Of a stretch of 62,153 nt of DNA, positions 7,456 through 17,683 are shown in pieces; position 1 is the first letter of the stretch, and each line of letters opens with the position of its first letter. Origin of the DNA: Actinomycetota bacterium (GTDB lineage: Bacteria; Actinomycetota; CADDZG01; WHSQ01); assembly GCA_009377815.1 (NCBI GenBank), contig WHTI01000003.1:1-62153 (forward strand). Direction: 5' to 3'. The position numbers and the translations under genes were made by a program. Below the pieces are notes generated by a model. The model ran no database searches and was not told the origin of the DNA. It worked only from the letters and a program-made list of their open reading frames with translations.

Positions 7456-9639
7456 TCAGGCGGAGGACGGGGCACGCCTCCGGGCCCCGACGATCACCGG
7501 GATCCGTGCGACCGCGGGGGTCGGACTCGGGAAGCCTGCGATCAACAGGAGGACGAGGAGGGACAACCCCGAGCCGATCAACCCCGCGCCGATCGTTGGG
7601 TCGGAATAAACGAGGCGCACGCGATGCGAGCCGGGCGGAACCCGGACCCCCAGGATCGCGTAGTCGGCCGGTACGACCTCGACCGGCGTGCCGTCGATGG
7701 TGGCTTTCCACCCGGGGTCGAACGACATCCGGATCACGAGGAGAGAGGTGCGACCGGCATCCACATCGATCTCGAGCTCCTGGGTGCCACTCGACTCGAG
7801 GGTGGCCGATGATGCCTCGTCTCCCGAGTCGTCCCGCTGCGACGGGACCCCTTCGACGATCGCGGTGTCGCTGGGATCGAAGCCGGGCGCAGTCACGAGG
7901 GCGAGGGCTTGGGCGGATGATTCGACGCCCCTCCAGTGGTCGAAGAGCTGAACATTCGTGGAATCCGACAGCAGCCGCAGCCGGAGCTGTCGGCCTCCCT
8001 CACCGGCCCCCGGCTCTCCCGCGTAGCGTTCATCTTCGAAGATGGCGTACCTGACGTCGAAGAGGTCGCACAGAACTGCGGCGCCGGGATCGATCTCGGA
8101 GGCGTTGTACTTCATGTCTCGATCGGCGAACGCCCGAACGATCTTCCAGTACCGGATCGGTTGCACGGGTGCGGTGGTTGCTTCGACGCCCCCGAGGTGG
8201 AACAGCATCGCTCTCTGATTCGCCATGAAACCGAGATCGTCGGGGGCCTGGCGGGGAAGCGAACCGCGCCAGTTCGATCCGTTCTCCACAGTGATGTAGC
8301 GACCAGTGTGGCCGAGTTCGGGGACCACCGGCGGGGGAGTCATGTACTCGTCGATCGGGAGGAACGAATCGGTCAACGGATCGAACCAGGTTGCTTGAAC
8401 CACCGAACGATCCGGGCTCGGGCTCTTCAACGGCGCCGCACCGATGGCGATCTCTGCGGTCAGACATCCCAGCAGGAGGCCGCGCACACTAAGGAGCTCC
8501 AGGATTCCACGATCCTCGCTGAACAATCGCGAGGCGCCCGCCCCGATCAGGACGGCGATACCGATCAGTGCACCGATCGAAAGTCGCGCGGGATCGTGGA
8601 TGTAGAAGTCACCTCCGGGAACTCCGCCGACGAGATCCTTGAGGACGTCCGCAACACTGTGAAGGCTCAGCAGGATCGCACCGAGCGTAAAGACTCCCAT
8701 CGCGATCACGAGCGAGGAGCGCCGCGCCCTCAGGAGACAGATCAGAGCTAAGGGGCCGAGGAACACGCCACCCGGAAGCAACAAGGCGGCGAGATCCGAG
8801 AACTCCAGACCGCCGATCGCGCGGTCCGGCTGCAGTTCGCCGTATCCCAGCGCCAGGCTGGTTCTCCCGAAGTAGGCGAGTCGGGGAAGGATCACAGCGA
8901 GGTTGACGAAGACCGCCGCCGCGCCAAGGATCGCCAGACTCCGGAGCGTCGACGATCTCTCACCCCGCGCTCGACGGAAGACGTGTGAGCACGCGAGCGT
9001 GACGACGGCCGCGGTCCCGATGAGCAGGCCGTGGCTCGGATGGATCGCGGCGATCTGACCCCACGAGATCGCGGCCGCACCCAACCACAGAACCCGGGAT
9101 CGTCTTGTCTCGGCTTGCAGATACCTGCTTGTGCACCACAGAAGAACGGCAGTCCATGCAACGGTGCCCGAGAATGCCAGTGAGATCCCCAGGCGGGAAC
9201 GAGCGATCGCGACGGCAAGCCACGCTCCTCCGACGGTCGCCCCCACGCGACGGAGACCCTCGCTGCGCAGGAATCCATAGAGCCCCAGTCCGGCGAGGAT
9301 CGGCTGCAACGCGATGTAGAGAGGAAGAGCGGTGGCGCACGAGAAGCGCGAGTACAAGCCCATCGCCGTGAGGTTCATCCACCCCGATTGCGGATCGGCT
9401 ACGAAGGGAGCACCCGCCATTGCGTACGGGTTCCAAGCGGGAATGTCGGCCGCTGCCAGACTCCTCCCCAGGAAGCAGTGATTGGGCAGCCACAACGCCA
9501 ATAGGTCTGGATGTTGGGAGGTGACGTCACCACTCAGAACCCCGATCGAGGCGAAGCAGACCAAGACCGCCGAAACGATCACCACAGGACCCAGAAGCGC
9601 CCGTCCCACTACCCACATAGGTATATAAGTTCGTCGCAC
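7456..9639 (-). CDS. YfhO-like polytopic membrane protein
   Basis: This 727-residue protein has about a dozen hydrophobic segments in its first 430 residues, a soluble middle domain and a final transmembrane helix. The stretch DPGWKATIDGTPVEVVPAD followed by PPGSHRVRLVYSDP near the C-terminus is the hallmark of YfhO-family membrane proteins. That family is linked to glycosyl-lipid or polymer modification in Firmicutes and is GT-C-like in topology. The expected job is lipid-linked sugar transfer to an envelope polymer, but no acceptor is evident. The GTG at 9639 has AAAGGA nearby; an ATG seven codons later (9618) is an alternative. Confidence 0.7.
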   Translation of the reverse strand: MRRTYIPMWVVGRALLGPVVIVSAVLVCFASIGVLSGDVTSQHPDLLALWLPNHCFLGRSLAAADIPAWNPYAMAGAPFVADPQSGWMNLTAMGLYSRFSCATALPLYIALQPILAGLGLYGFLRSEGLRRVGATVGGAWLAVAIARSRLGISLAFSGTVAWTAVLLWCTSRYLQAETRRSRVLWLGAAAISWGQIAAIHPSHGLLIGTAAVVTLACSHVFRRARGERSSTLRSLAILGAAAVFVNLAVILPRLAYFGRTSLALGYGELQPDRAIGGLEFSDLAALLLPGGVFLGPLALICLLRARRSSLVIAMGVFTLGAILLSLHSVADVLKDLVGGVPGGDFYIHDPARLSIGALIGIAVLIGAGASRLFSEDRGILELLSVRGLLLGCLTAEIAIGAAPLKSPSPDRSVVQATWFDPLTDSFLPIDEYMTPPPVVPELGHTGRYITVENGSNWRGSLPRQAPDDLGFMANQRAMLFHLGGVEATTAPVQPIRYWKIVRAFADRDMKYNASEIDPGAAVLCDLFDVRYAIFEDERYAGEPGAGEGGRQLRLRLLSDSTNVQLFDHWRGVESSAQALALVTAPGFDPSDTAIVEGVPSQRDDSGDEASSATLESSGTQELEIDVDAGRTSLLVIRMSFDPGWKATIDGTPVEVVPADYAILGVRVPPGSHRVRLVYSDPTIGAGLIGSGLSLLVLLLIAGFPSPTPAVARIPVIVGARRRAPSSA

Positions 9640-9728
9640 AATCCTTTGACGCCTGCAAGACTCGATTAGTGCCGACCAAGTTCATGTAGGCGGCGCGATG
9701 GTCGAGATCTGGGCCCCCATGACGGGGC

Positions 9729-9734
9729 TATCGT
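9729..9734 (+). promoter_or_regulatory. Putative -10 box of a leaderless promoter
   Basis: TATCGT fits the actinobacterial TAnnnT -10 consensus and ends six bases before the ATG of the luciferase-like gene. There is no Shine-Dalgarno sequence in between. That geometry puts transcription start at or beside the ATG, as in leaderless mRNAs. No clear -35 box was recognised. Confidence 0.4.
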
Positions 9735-9740
9735 GGCCCG

Positions 9741-10529
9741 ATGAGCACTCTGCGATGGGGATTGTCGTTGTCGTTGGGTGGGGAGCTGGCCGAGCCGGCG
9801 CGGGTGGCCGAGATCGCGGCTGCCGCCGAGGCCGCCGGGTGGGACGGCGTCTTCGTTTGGGATCACCTGTGGCACGGCGACGACGAGCCGTTCGCCGACC
9901 CGTGGGTGACGCTCGCCGCGATCGCGCTGGCGACCGAGCGAGTGAGGATCGGTCCCCTGGTCACGCCGCTACCTCGGCGCAGGGCTCAGGTCGTCGCGCA
10001 GCAGGCGGCGACCCTCGATCGCCTCTCGGACGGACGGCTGACGCTCGCTTTCGGCCTCGGATCCGACAAGCGCGCCGAGTACTCGGCGTTCGACGAGCCA
10101 ACGACGGATGCGCGTGAGATGGCAACGTCCCTCGACGCGGGGCTCGAGTTCCTCGTCCCGGCATTGAGTGGTCAACCCGTGCCCTCCGCCGGTGATCGCC
10201 GGACGACGATCACCTGCGTGCAGGAGCCCCGGCCCCCGATCTGGGTTGCCGGGCGTGCCGGGCGTTCCGCCGGACCGCGGCGCGCCGCTCGACATGGTCT
10301 CGAGGGTGTCGCCCTGGTCGGTCGCGCGGAGTGGGGGCCTGATGACGTTAGGGGTGCTCTCGAGGCCGGCTCGTTCAAACCTGGAGCCGTCGACGTCGCG
10401 CTCGTCGGCGGCACGTCCGCGGATCCTGAGGCGCTCGCCGCCGCCGGTGCGACGTGGCTGATCTCCGAGTTGCATCCGGGAACCTCGATCGACGAGGCGA
10501 TGCAGCGGGCCTCCACCCCCGGGCACTAG
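9741..10529 (+). CDS. LLM-class flavin-dependent oxidoreductase
   Basis: This 262-residue protein is luciferase-like and probably uses FMN or F420. The opening RWGLSLSLGGE, the early motif EAAGWDGVFVWDHL (about residues 31-44) and the ATERVRIGPLVTPLPRR stretch are typical of the LLM family. The protein is slightly short (family usually 280-350), with the C-terminal barrel portion trimmed. It likely acts as a cytoplasmic oxidoreductase, substrate unknown. It stands alone between a divergent YfhO-like gene and a convergent secreted-protein gene. Translation probably starts without a leader. Confidence 0.75.
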   Translation: MSTLRWGLSLSLGGELAEPARVAEIAAAAEAAGWDGVFVWDHLWHGDDEPFADPWVTLAAIALATERVRIGPLVTPLPRRRAQVVAQQAATLDRLSDGRLTLAFGLGSDKRAEYSAFDEPTTDAREMATSLDAGLEFLVPALSGQPVPSAGDRRTTITCVQEPRPPIWVAGRAGRSAGPRRAARHGLEGVALVGRAEWGPDDVRGALEAGSFKPGAVDVALVGGTSADPEALAAAGATWLISELHPGTSIDEAMQRASTPGH

Positions 10530-10561
10530 TGACCCGAAGACGAAGACCCGCTTAGTCATCG

Positions 10562-13500
10562 CTAGTGCAACTTGATCGTCCTGGTCATCGAGCCGGCGCC
10601 GGGCACGACGATCTTCGCCTTCAAACGAAGCGTGTCGGTCTTCTTGAGCATCCGCTTACCGGCCGGAGTCAGCTTGGCGGTGAAGCTCTTCATTGCACCG
10701 AAATCGAGTCCCACCTTGCCGCGGGCCACCACCTTCTTGCCCTTCTTGATCTTGGCCGAGCACGGTCCATCGGCGGCTGCCACACAGCGCACGAGGAAAC
10801 CTCCGACCGCCAGCACCTTCTGGACCCGCACGCTCGATGCCAGCGTGAGCAGCGGCAGGGCCGGGACCGTCTTCTTTCCGATCATCCCGAAGTACCCGGA
10901 GGGGCTGATCGGCTGAACCGAAACCTTCGCTTCTGTGAGCGGCGTGATCTTGCCCGCGGTCACCTCGAGCTGGCCCTTAGGAACGTCGAAGAAGTCGCTG
11001 GCGCCGTCGCCTCGTTTCACACCGATCCGGTATCCATCCGCGCCTGGCACCTTGGCCCACGAGATCCTCAGGGACTTGCCCCGACGCTTCGCGTTCACCT
11101 TCGGAGCCGGGAGCGGCTTGAGTGGAGGTGCCACGTACTCTGCGATGACCTCATTCCCGATGGGATAGCCGTCCCTCTCGACGACAGCCTCGATCGTACG
11201 TTCGCCGACGGCGCTTTCGGCGGGGGTGAAGTGGATCTCTCCTTCACCGGGACCTGCGGTGCCTATGACCTCCTCCACGTGCTGATCGGGCTCGGTACTT
11301 TCGGGGTCCCCGCCTTTCTCGATGAACGTGACCTGGGTCCCGTCGACGTTTGCGATCTTGTAGTGGAGCGTTCTGGTGCGGCCCTTGCCCCCGACACTGC
11401 CCGTGGCGATCTTCGCGGGCAATCCCTCGGCCGACCCGATCGAGAGGATCGTTGGGGACCCATCCTGTTCCACGATCTGCCAGTTTCCGGCGAGCGGCTT
11501 CTCGACGGTCACGTAGGTGGTGTTGTCGTGAGGAACCTCGAGGATCGTCCAGCCGGTCCCCAGGTTCTTAGGCTCACTCGGAGACGACGCGATCGTCCCT
11601 CCGTCAGGGTCGGTGATGGTCACCTTGGGAGGAGCGCCGTCACCTTTGATCGAGAAGAGGACCTTGGTCACACCCGTGTCGACATCGACCTGAGCGTGTG
11701 CGAGTCCGTCCGGCGCGCGGCTTCGCGCCTTGGCCAGTTGCTTGGCTTTCACCTCGTTCTCGATGTCGCTGAATGCACATCCCCACCACATGGACCAGGC
11801 CAGGAGATCGCCGGCGAAGAAGTCCCAGTCGAGAGCGATACCGCCGTCCGGGAAGTAGGGGACCTTGGCACATGCGGCTACCCCGTTCTTGCCGATCCCC
11901 GCCCAGCCGCCGCCGCATTCCTCGAGCACCTCGATGTCGACGCAAGCGGTCCCGCCCCCGCCCCCGAACCATTTACCGGCCTCGACGCTTGCTTCGATGT
12001 TCGCTTTCACGCTAACGATGCCCCAGTCCTCGTCGACGAAGGCCAGGGCGACGAACCCGTTGGACTTGATCACTACTTGCGCGTTGGCGTTGACCGGGAT
12101 GCTCGCGATCTTGAGATCGTCGACGTCCATCACGAAGGACCACGGATCGCCGTAGAAGATCTTTGCTGTGCCGGTTGCCTCGGCGACGCGAACGTCGATC
12201 ACAGGAACAGTGGGACCGACCCCGAAGTTGGCCCCGACGCCCACGTAGGCGTTGGTCAGTTGTCCGAACAGGTGGTAGATCCACACGCAGCACCCGATCG
12301 GTCCCAGCCCTCCGGGAGGGATCGGGGGCCCGGGACCCACGCCGGCTTCGGCCGATTCGAAATCACCATCCTTGATCACGAGGGTTCCATCGGCCTGGGC
12401 ACCTCCCGGGAAGATGAGCTCCATATCGCCCGACCAGACATCTGAGTTCCCCACGCGCTCGTAGGTGAGGGTTGCGTTCAGCGTGAAGAAACCGAGTTTC
12501 AGACCTTTGAAGGTGAGCGTGTCGACCGGCGGCACTCCGTTCTGCGGCCGAGCCAGCCCGGTGGTTCCCGCGGGAAGCGCGGTCGGATGACCGCCGTTGT
12601 TGGCGGTAACGACATCGACGGCGGACGTCACCGGAGCGGCCAGCTTGAAGTTCGTGAGAGGCAGGGCGAGATGCAGCTTGAGTTTCGCCATGCGGTCGGC
12701 GGTGAACGTGATCGGGGTCAGCTTCTTCGTTATCCCCAGACCCAGGAATTCGTTGTCGACGAGGAACTTCTTGTGGCCCATCTCCGCGGAAGCAACGACC
12801 CTCGGCTTGGAGATGTCCCACGCGCTGAAGAGGCCGAAGTGCTCTGAGGCGAAGCTCGTCTGGTAGCCGGGGCTCCGCACCGTGACCTGGAAGATGTGCT
12901 TGGGGTGCAAGTTGCTTCCGACGGAGTACAGGGTCTTGAACGTCTCATTGATTGCGATGTCGTTGTCGTACCAGACGAGGTCGCCGTCGGGATGTGCAAA
13001 CTCGAGGCCGTTGATCAGTACCGGGTTCTGCCGCCCAGCGTTGGGGATCGGGTTTGGCTTGCTGGCCACGAACTGCGTGTATTCGATGTTCGTTCCCAAG
13101 AGTTTCTTCTCCTGGCGCTCGAAGCACGCGTCGGCGTCCGCGGGGTTGATCCCGTACTTACGGAAGGTCGCCTCCACCACTCCCACTACCAAGCTCTCGG
13201 GACACATCCATGCGTTCAACAGTGCGTCGGAGGCGGTCTCGTCGATGTCCATGCATGCTCCTGCGATCGTTCCGTCCTCGAACGCGCTGAACTCTCCACC
13301 CCCGGGATCGGGCGGCGGTGGTGCGGGAACACCGACGACATCGAGAACGATGCTGTCGGTCGCGGTCTGCCCGTCGGACGACGTGACCAGCAGCCCGATC
13401 ACCTGCGGCCCCTCGCTGTTGTGCACGGCCGCGGCTTTGGGCCCTCCGCACTGGGTCTCGTAGGAGCCGTTGCCGTCGAGATCGAAGTCGAAGGAGATGA

Positions 13501-14002
13501 GCGAACCGGTCGATGTGCTCGCATCGAGCACTAGGCCCGCACCCGGAGCGACCGGGCCTGTCGGCACCTGAAGCCTCGCCTCCGGTGGCCCGCCGCCCGA
13601 CCCCGGTTCCACGACGAAGTCCGCGGTCGCCTGGTTGCTCGTCTCCATGGCGCAGATGAAGTCACGGTCCTCCACCAGTCCGACTGCGATGACGATGTGA
13701 TCGTCGGCGGCCGCGCCGCTCGGGATCGAGATGGTCGTTCCGTAGCCACCGTCCGGTCCGACCGAGGTCTCGCCGAGGACCGTGCCTCCGGTCGAGTTCC
13801 AGTACAGCCGTACCCCGCAGTGCCCGCCGAATACGCCGGCGGCAGCTACGGAAGCTCCGGGAGGTCCGGAGTTCGGGGACAACTCGAGGGAGTAGGAGGC
13901 CTGAGCCACGGCAGGGGCCGTAGCTGCTACGAGGCAGACCGACATGGTCACCACCAGAGCCCTGATCCCGATCGTCCGCGATGAAACGTTGCCCGGTCGC
14001 AT
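10562..14002 (-). CDS. Giant secreted multidomain protein (PKD and Fn3-like)
   Basis: This 1146-residue exported protein has a signal peptide over about residues 1-35 ending near AVAQAS. It then has an IPT/Ig-like start, a PKD-like domain (near residues 135-225: LDASTSTGSLISFDFDLDGN), a long beta-rich centre, a fibronectin-III-like domain (about 995-1085) and a C-terminal Lys-rich beta domain (KLTPAGKRMLKKTD). That C-terminal domain recurs in secreted proteins of Thermoleophilia and related actinobacteria. Several Cys pairs occur in the centre. The start at 14002 is chosen because AAGGAGG lies six bases upstream; a longer opening at 14041 has no signal. It likely works outside the cell, perhaps in adhesion or polymer binding. 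It lies downstream of a 59-residue gene and the BTAD regulator. Confidence 0.6.
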   Translation of the reverse strand: MRPGNVSSRTIGIRALVVTMSVCLVAATAPAVAQASYSLELSPNSGPPGASVAAAGVFGGHCGVRLYWNSTGGTVLGETSVGPDGGYGTTISIPSGAAADDHIVIAVGLVEDRDFICAMETSNQATADFVVEPGSGGGPPEARLQVPTGPVAPGAGLVLDASTSTGSLISFDFDLDGNGSYETQCGGPKAAAVHNSEGPQVIGLLVTSSDGQTATDSIVLDVVGVPAPPPPDPGGGEFSAFEDGTIAGACMDIDETASDALLNAWMCPESLVVGVVEATFRKYGINPADADACFERQEKKLLGTNIEYTQFVASKPNPIPNAGRQNPVLINGLEFAHPDGDLVWYDNDIAINETFKTLYSVGSNLHPKHIFQVTVRSPGYQTSFASEHFGLFSAWDISKPRVVASAEMGHKKFLVDNEFLGLGITKKLTPITFTADRMAKLKLHLALPLTNFKLAAPVTSAVDVVTANNGGHPTALPAGTTGLARPQNGVPPVDTLTFKGLKLGFFTLNATLTYERVGNSDVWSGDMELIFPGGAQADGTLVIKDGDFESAEAGVGPGPPIPPGGLGPIGCCVWIYHLFGQLTNAYVGVGANFGVGPTVPVIDVRVAEATGTAKIFYGDPWSFVMDVDDLKIASIPVNANAQVVIKSNGFVALAFVDEDWGIVSVKANIEASVEAGKWFGGGGGTACVDIEVLEECGGGWAGIGKNGVAACAKVPYFPDGGIALDWDFFAGDLLAWSMWWGCAFSDIENEVKAKQLAKARSRAPDGLAHAQVDVDTGVTKVLFSIKGDGAPPKVTITDPDGGTIASSPSEPKNLGTGWTILEVPHDNTTYVTVEKPLAGNWQIVEQDGSPTILSIGSAEGLPAKIATGSVGGKGRTRTLHYKIANVDGTQVTFIEKGGDPESTEPDQHVEEVIGTAGPGEGEIHFTPAESAVGERTIEAVVERDGYPIGNEVIAEYVAPPLKPLPAPKVNAKRRGKSLRISWAKVPGADGYRIGVKRGDGASDFFDVPKGQLEVTAGKITPLTEAKVSVQPISPSGYFGMIGKKTVPALPLLTLASSVRVQKVLAVGGFLVRCVAAADGPCSAKIKKGKKVVARGKVGLDFGAMKSFTAKLTPAGKRMLKKTDTLRLKAKIVVPGAGSMTRTIKLH

Positions 14003-14056
14003 GATGCGCCTCCTTGCTACGCCTGGTTCGCCGAGAACCATGCTAGAGAGAGGCCT

Positions 14057-14236
14057 TTAAGGGGGATTAAGGCTCGATTCGGGCGCGGCCGGGGCACTGA
14101 TGAAGGCCAGCAGTTCCTCGGCTCCGGAGAATCGGATGGCATCTCCCGTTGCCGCGTTCTCGATGATCCCCCGGAGGTCGTCTCTCGCCTCCGCGGGGTC
14201 CGAGGGCTGCCAGATGCGTACAACGAATGTCGTCAC
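14057..14236 (-). CDS. Small protein paired with BTAD regulator
   Basis: This 59-residue protein starts at GTG with GCGGAGG about six bases upstream. Its pattern is a strand TTFVVRIWQP, a helix EARDDLRGIIENAATG, a strand DAIRF and a helix GAEELLAFI. I have the impression that small proteins of this kind recur beside BTAD-type transcriptional regulators in actinobacteria, but I cannot name the family and have not searched. It begins 58 bases after the end of the regulator gene and ends 54 bases before the giant secreted-protein start, all on one strand. The compact alpha-beta fold suggests a binding or sensing partner rather than an enzyme. Confidence 0.55.
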   Translation of the reverse strand: MTTFVVRIWQPSDPAEARDDLRGIIENAATGDAIRFSGAEELLAFISAPAAPESSLNPP

Positions 14237-14294
14237 AGGTCGCCTCCGCTTACTCTGCGTTCGGTCGGAAGTTCGCCGTGCCCAGGATGACTCT

Positions 14295-17200
14295 TCAGTC
14301 TTTGTTCTGGATGAAGGCCAGGTGAGGGTCGGGGAAGGGGGCCGATTCGACTCCCAGTTCCTCCATCCTTTCGTTGTAGATCCGGTACCGACGGCGAGCC
14401 TCGCCGTGTCGCCCAACCTCCAGCAGCGCAGCGACGAGACTGAGATGTGCCCGTTCGTCGTAGGGATCGCGCTCGAGAGACCTCAACATGTAGCGGATCG
14501 CCGCCTCGTGGTCGCCGGCAACCACGGCTTCGTCGGCCAGGATCCGCGCGATCCGGATGTACGTGGCGCGTGCCTCCTCGCGAAGGGGAACCGACCAATC
14601 TTCGTATATGTCCTCTTCGAGGAAGTCCCCGGCATACATCCCCTCGGCATCGATCAGTTTGGTGACTCCGGACTGCGTTTCCCCGCTACGGATCAGGGCG
14701 GTTCCCGCGTCGGCCGCCGCGAAAAACACCTCTACGTCTACCGTGACGTTCGCGAGGTCGAGGGCCAGCGTGCTCCCGTCGGTGACGATCAGGTCGTCGA
14801 TATCAAGTTCCTTGGCCGGGTCGAGCACCGTCCTCAGGGTGGTCAACGCGACCGACAACCGGTTCGAGATCTTGTCGGGGCTCTCCTCCGGCCATAAGGC
14901 ATCGAGCATGACGTCGCGGGGGGTCGGTCGGCCTCTGCGGGCGATCAGAACCTTCAAAAGGTCCCGGGCCTTCTTGGACTGCCACTCGTTCTTAGGAACG
15001 AGTTGGCCGTCCCTTACGACCCGGAACCCGCCGAGGCAGCTCACCCGGACATTCGCATCGGATGTGCTGTCGATGTCCCGGGCCAATGCCCCAGCCTCCG
15101 CGGCAAGACGTCGCGCACCGAGGGATCTCAATGTGCTCTCCGCTACGTGTGCGAGGTTCTTGCCTTCATTCCCACCGACCAGTCGCGCCTTCGCGATCCG
15201 CGCTCGTTGTGCGCCGATCGGTTCCCTGATCTGCTCCCAGAGCTGGATCGACTCTTCGGCCAGCGTGATGGCTAGGTCGTCATCGATCAAAGCGAGTGCC
15301 CTGATTTCGAGCGACTCCGCCAGACCCGCCCAGTCACGCCTGCCGCGCGCCTCCGCCGAGGCACGTTCGGTGAGTTCGATCGCTTCGGTTCTCTCGTCCT
15401 GGGTGAGAGCCACACGCGCCGCGGCGTTGATAGCCCCGACGTGGTCGATCCCCGGCCCGAACGACATCGCTCGTAGCGCGAAGGCTCGTGCCTCCGATGC
15501 GTCCTCGTGCAGTAGGACCCGCGCCATCCCTGCCAGCGCGGGAACGAGGCCCTGCACGTCGCGCGCTTCCTCGGAGGAGAGGATCGCCTCTTCGTAGCAG
15601 CTGCGCGCCTGCGTGAGGTCGCCGCGATCCCGGAAGACCCCGCCCAGTTTCTCCAGAGGATAGGCAACTGCCGAGGACCCGGTCCGCTGATAGAGGTCCC
15701 GCGACGCCTTGAGGTCGCTGATGGCCTCCTCGATGCGCCCGAGGTGGTGCAACGTCGCTCCGCGATTGCACAACCCCAGTGCCTGGAAGATGACGAACCC
15801 CGACAGACCCGCGAGGCCGATGGCGGTCTGCAGTTCGGAGAGTGCCTCGTCGTAGGCACCCTCCTCCATATGGAGCGATGCTCGGTTCGTATGGATGCGC
15901 GTGATCTGGAGGATGTCCCCGGCTCGCTGTGCATGATCGAGGGCCTTCAGGTAGTGGAGGTCGTTGGCTTGCCGGTCTCCCTCCGTTGCAGCCAGCATCG
16001 CCTTGGCCGTGTGCGCGATGGCGAGTGCCTGAGGAGCCGCCGCTGCCTCGGCCTTCTGCAATGCCTGATTTACCGCAGTCTGGCCTTCCTCCACCTCGCC
16101 CCTCAACCAATGGGCACAGGCCTTCCAGCCGAGAAGGATCGCCTCGTCGACCGGATGGGAGCCATCGAGCGTCGCGCGATCGAACGCTTTGATGGCCTGG
16201 TCCGGCTCTGATCGTAGGTAGTGGATGAGCCCAACGCGCCACACCATCCCTGGACCGGGCTGCTTGGACGAGTCCATCGCCTCGTCGAAGCAATGCAGCG
16301 CACGTTCCCAGTGCCCGCGGACCTGCCACGCCTCGCCCTCGATCCTGGCGATGCTCGCGTCGCGGAGGTCGGACGGAAGCCCCGAGATCGCGTCGAGGAG
16401 CATCTCGATGTTGCCGGAACTCAACACATTGGATCCTTGTTCGGTGAGGAAGCGTGCGACGGCGGTGAGGTCGCCCGACGCCATCAACGCTCGGAGGGCC
16501 TCTACAAGGTGGCCTCCTTCACCGAACCACTGCGCCGCGCTCCGGTAGAGGCGGCCGGCCTCTTCGGTCTCGAGCGGGACGTATCGAAGGATGAACTCGC
16601 GCATGATGGCCGGCAACGAGAGCCACCCCTGAGGATCATGGCGTCGCTCGATGAAGAGGGCCCTTCGGTGGAGAGCGTCGAGAGTGCGGCGTGCGTTATC
16701 GAATCCGAGGGTCTCGCACAACTCGGGGGAGAAACGGTCGAACAGCGCGACGATCTGAAGAACCCGCTTCGTATCCTCGGATTCTTGCTCGAAGATCTCG
16801 GTCGCGAGGTAATCGAAGAGCGGGCCCTCGGGGATCGTTGCGGCTTCGAGATGCGAAGACCGCGCCTGTGGCTCGACCGATCCGAGTGTCTCGATCATCA
16901 GCCGGGTAACCGCCGGCCACCCCCCGGTGATTGCGCGCAGCGGCTCCGATAGGTCCTGGTGATCGGGTAGATGCATCGCGAGAAGAGCGTCCATCTCTTC
17001 GATCGTGAAGGCGAGCTCTCCTCCAGATATTTCGACTAGCTGCCCGCGCCCCCGCATCCGGTCCACCCGGAAGGGAAGTTCATCGCGCGAAGCGACGACG
17101 ATGTGGAGATGCTGGGGGGCCTGGCGGATGAATGCTTCGATCAGATGAACCGACGCTCCGTGGGGGTCTAGTTCGTGCAGGTCGTCGATGACCAGGACCA

Positions 17201-17570
17201 GGTCCCGGGTTAGCGAGCGATCCAGTTCCTCGCAGATCCTCGATGCGAACGCGGCTGCGCGCGATCGGTCGTCGGCGCCGGCGTCGGGACCTTGGGGACT
17301 CGAGAGGATCACGCCGATCTCGGACGAGAGTCCGGGCGCTCGAAGTCGAAGGCTGTCGGTCAAGCCGCGGGCGATCCGTGCAAGGGACTCATCATCCGAG
17401 GTGAGGGAGTACCAGGCGGCGTTCCGGTCGCCGGTCCAGCGCGACAACAGGGAGGACTTGCCCGAACCACCTTCGGCCACGATCACACCCAACCTCCGGG
17501 TGAGGACGTCGTCGAGCCGCTCCTCCAAGAGTGGTCGCTCGATCAAGCTGCCGCCCGCTACCGGAGACAT
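14295..17570 (-). CDS. NTPase-TPR-BTAD (SARP-type) transcriptional regulator
   Basis: This is a 1091-residue signal-transduction ATPase and transcription regulator. An N-terminal STAND-type NTPase has a Walker A AEGGSGKSS (residues 32-40) and a Walker B-like LVLVIDDLHELD. A long TPR-like helical region fills roughly residues 350-830. The last 250 residues form an OmpR-type winged helix (SCLGGFRVVRDGQ and KKARDLLKVLIARRG) plus a BTAD domain, as in SARP regulators. It probably switches on target genes after ligand-driven NTPase assembly. The likely targets are the small protein and secreted protein directly downstream. The ATG has no strong ribosome binding site. Confidence 0.85.
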   Translation of the reverse strand: MSPVAGGSLIERPLLEERLDDVLTRRLGVIVAEGGSGKSSLLSRWTGDRNAAWYSLTSDDESLARIARGLTDSLRLRAPGLSSEIGVILSSPQGPDAGADDRSRAAAFASRICEELDRSLTRDLVLVIDDLHELDPHGASVHLIEAFIRQAPQHLHIVVASRDELPFRVDRMRGRGQLVEISGGELAFTIEEMDALLAMHLPDHQDLSEPLRAITGGWPAVTRLMIETLGSVEPQARSSHLEAATIPEGPLFDYLATEIFEQESEDTKRVLQIVALFDRFSPELCETLGFDNARRTLDALHRRALFIERRHDPQGWLSLPAIMREFILRYVPLETEEAGRLYRSAAQWFGEGGHLVEALRALMASGDLTAVARFLTEQGSNVLSSGNIEMLLDAISGLPSDLRDASIARIEGEAWQVRGHWERALHCFDEAMDSSKQPGPGMVWRVGLIHYLRSEPDQAIKAFDRATLDGSHPVDEAILLGWKACAHWLRGEVEEGQTAVNQALQKAEAAAAPQALAIAHTAKAMLAATEGDRQANDLHYLKALDHAQRAGDILQITRIHTNRASLHMEEGAYDEALSELQTAIGLAGLSGFVIFQALGLCNRGATLHHLGRIEEAISDLKASRDLYQRTGSSAVAYPLEKLGGVFRDRGDLTQARSCYEEAILSSEEARDVQGLVPALAGMARVLLHEDASEARAFALRAMSFGPGIDHVGAINAAARVALTQDERTEAIELTERASAEARGRRDWAGLAESLEIRALALIDDDLAITLAEESIQLWEQIREPIGAQRARIAKARLVGGNEGKNLAHVAESTLRSLGARRLAAEAGALARDIDSTSDANVRVSCLGGFRVVRDGQLVPKNEWQSKKARDLLKVLIARRGRPTPRDVMLDALWPEESPDKISNRLSVALTTLRTVLDPAKELDIDDLIVTDGSTLALDLANVTVDVEVFFAAADAGTALIRSGETQSGVTKLIDAEGMYAGDFLEEDIYEDWSVPLREEARATYIRIARILADEAVVAGDHEAAIRYMLRSLERDPYDERAHLSLVAALLEVGRHGEARRRYRIYNERMEELGVESAPFPDPHLAFIQNKD

Positions 17571-17683
17571 CAGACACGCCGCCGCATCACGCGCACCTCA
17601 CATCGTCGATCTACCAAACCAACCGATGAACGGAGATAGTACGCCTATCGGAAGAACTAGCGGCGGAACGAGGAGCCTGCTCG

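Noticed and set aside
10565-12445. Long forward open frame of 626 codons opposite the giant secreted protein
   Set aside because: It has the composition of a complement of GC-rich codons (many R, G, H) and no known motif.
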